Positions 13,698 through 14,278 of a stretch of 14,278 nt of DNA are shown here, in pieces (positions within the stretch are counted from its first letter, which is position 1; the number at the start of each line of letters is the position of its first letter). The notes beneath the pieces were generated by a model, which had not been told where the DNA came from, searched no databases, and was given only the letters and a program-made list of their open reading frames with translations. Made by a program: the position numbers and the translations under genes. Origin of the DNA: Ruminococcus sp. UBA3855 (GTDB lineage Bacteria; Bacillota; Clostridia; Oscillospirales; Ruminococcaceae); assembly GCA_002392545.1 (NCBI GenBank), contig DGHF01000158.1, forward strand, positions 1 through 14,278, given 5' to 3'.

Positions 13698-14278
13698 ATG
13701 GATATTTTAAAGCCGAAGGCTGTCATTGGTACAAACGCATGGGGAAGCTCTGCTTATGAAAAGCTGATTCGTGGGAATAGTGTCGATAATAAAACTTTAA
13801 TCGCAAGCATGAACACCGCAAAAGAAAAAGATTTACTGATTTTTGATTTGGCTCAGGATTACGGTTTTGGCAAAGCTCAGAAAATGATTGGTGAATTTGG
13901 CACGCAGGATATTTATATTTCTTCCAAATTTACACCATTCAGAAAATACCATGCCGGACAGGTGCGGAAATCTCTGGAACGGGATTTGCTGGAATTCAAA
14001 CGTTCTTATGTAGATATTTACTGGCTGCATCTGCCAATGGATATTGAACAAAATCTTACAGAAATGATTCAGCTCTGCCATGAGGGAAAAATAAAGCATA
14101 TTGGTATTTCTAATTTTTCACTGGAAGAATGCAAAAAAGCAAAATCCATTTTGGATAAAGCTGGTATTCCGTTATATGGTGTACAGAATCATTATAGCCT
14201 GATTAACCGTGAATGGGAAGAAAAAGGCATTGTTGACTGGTGCAGAGAAAACCATATTTCATTCTGGGCATGGGCGGT
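13698..14278 (+). CDS. Aldo-keto reductase, N-terminal part (cut by the right edge)
   Basis: The 193 complete codons start at ATG 13698, with GAGGTG upstream, and run off the window. The protein follows the aldo-keto reductase barrel: a GTNAWG opening and the full catalytic tetrad Asp50 (LLIFDLAQDYG), Tyr55, Lys77 (ISSKF) and His111 (YWLHLP). HIGISNFS and VQNHYSLINR follow as in the family's later strands. Aldo-keto reductases reduce aldehydes or ketones with NADPH, and the substrate cannot be read here. It lies 17 bases behind the methyltransferase fusion and probably shares its transcript, which suggests tailoring of the same small molecule, an inference from position. Confidence 0.9.
   Translation, partial: MDILKPKAVIGTNAWGSSAYEKLIRGNSVDNKTLIASMNTAKEKDLLIFDLAQDYGFGKAQKMIGEFGTQDIYISSKFTPFRKYHAGQVRKSLERDLLEFKRSYVDIYWLHLPMDIEQNLTEMIQLCHEGKIKHIGISNFSLEECKKAKSILDKAGIPLYGVQNHYSLINREWEEKGIVDWCRENHISFWAWA

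Overview
The window reads as a low-GC, Gram-positive anaerobe, probably of the Clostridia (Ruminococcus-like). The evidence is AT-rich intergenic DNA, several near-perfect sigma-A promoters with 17-base spacers and extended -10 boxes, and strong AGGAGG-type ribosome binding sites. The taxonomic call is inference.

Left part (1-1330, mostly minus strand). The 5' end of brxA (DUF1819), the first gene of a BREX phage-defence operon, runs off the left edge behind a perfect consensus promoter. Behind it lie decayed mobile DNA: an IS630-type transposase tail, and a frameshifted ORF that keeps its own promoter and ribosome binding site.

Middle (1302-5870). This holds a small membrane protein related to the putative ABC-transporter type IV family (plus strand), a CE1/feruloyl-esterase-like hydrolase (minus), a 3' remnant of what looks like a polysaccharide deacetylase, a 465-residue XRE-type HTH protein with a large unrecognised body and C-terminus, and a lone dTDP-glucose 4,6-dehydratase (rmlB).

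Core (5873-11244, minus strand). One compact six-gene operon encodes nitrogenase-like components in the order D, K, NifX-like, NifB, NifH and DUF1858. It is driven by a sigma-A promoter at 11315-11343. All P-cluster cysteines and the Cys and His that hold the active-site cofactor in NifD have counterparts. The nitrogenase substrate-site residues Gln191 and His195 are replaced by Trp and Phe, and no nifE or nifN is present. The best fit is a group-IV-type nitrogenase-like reductase, possibly related to methylthio-alkane reductase (marBHDK), using a NifB-derived cofactor without the NifEN maturation step. It is unlikely to be a true nitrogenase.

Right part (11399-14278, plus strand). After terminator hairpins come a small doubtful ORF, a promoter with a frameshifted small gene (A7 tract), a fusion of two different SAM-dependent methyltransferases in one 481-residue chain, and an aldo-keto reductase cut by the right edge. 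The methyltransferase and reductase probably form an operon. I saw no tRNA, rRNA or CRISPR array.
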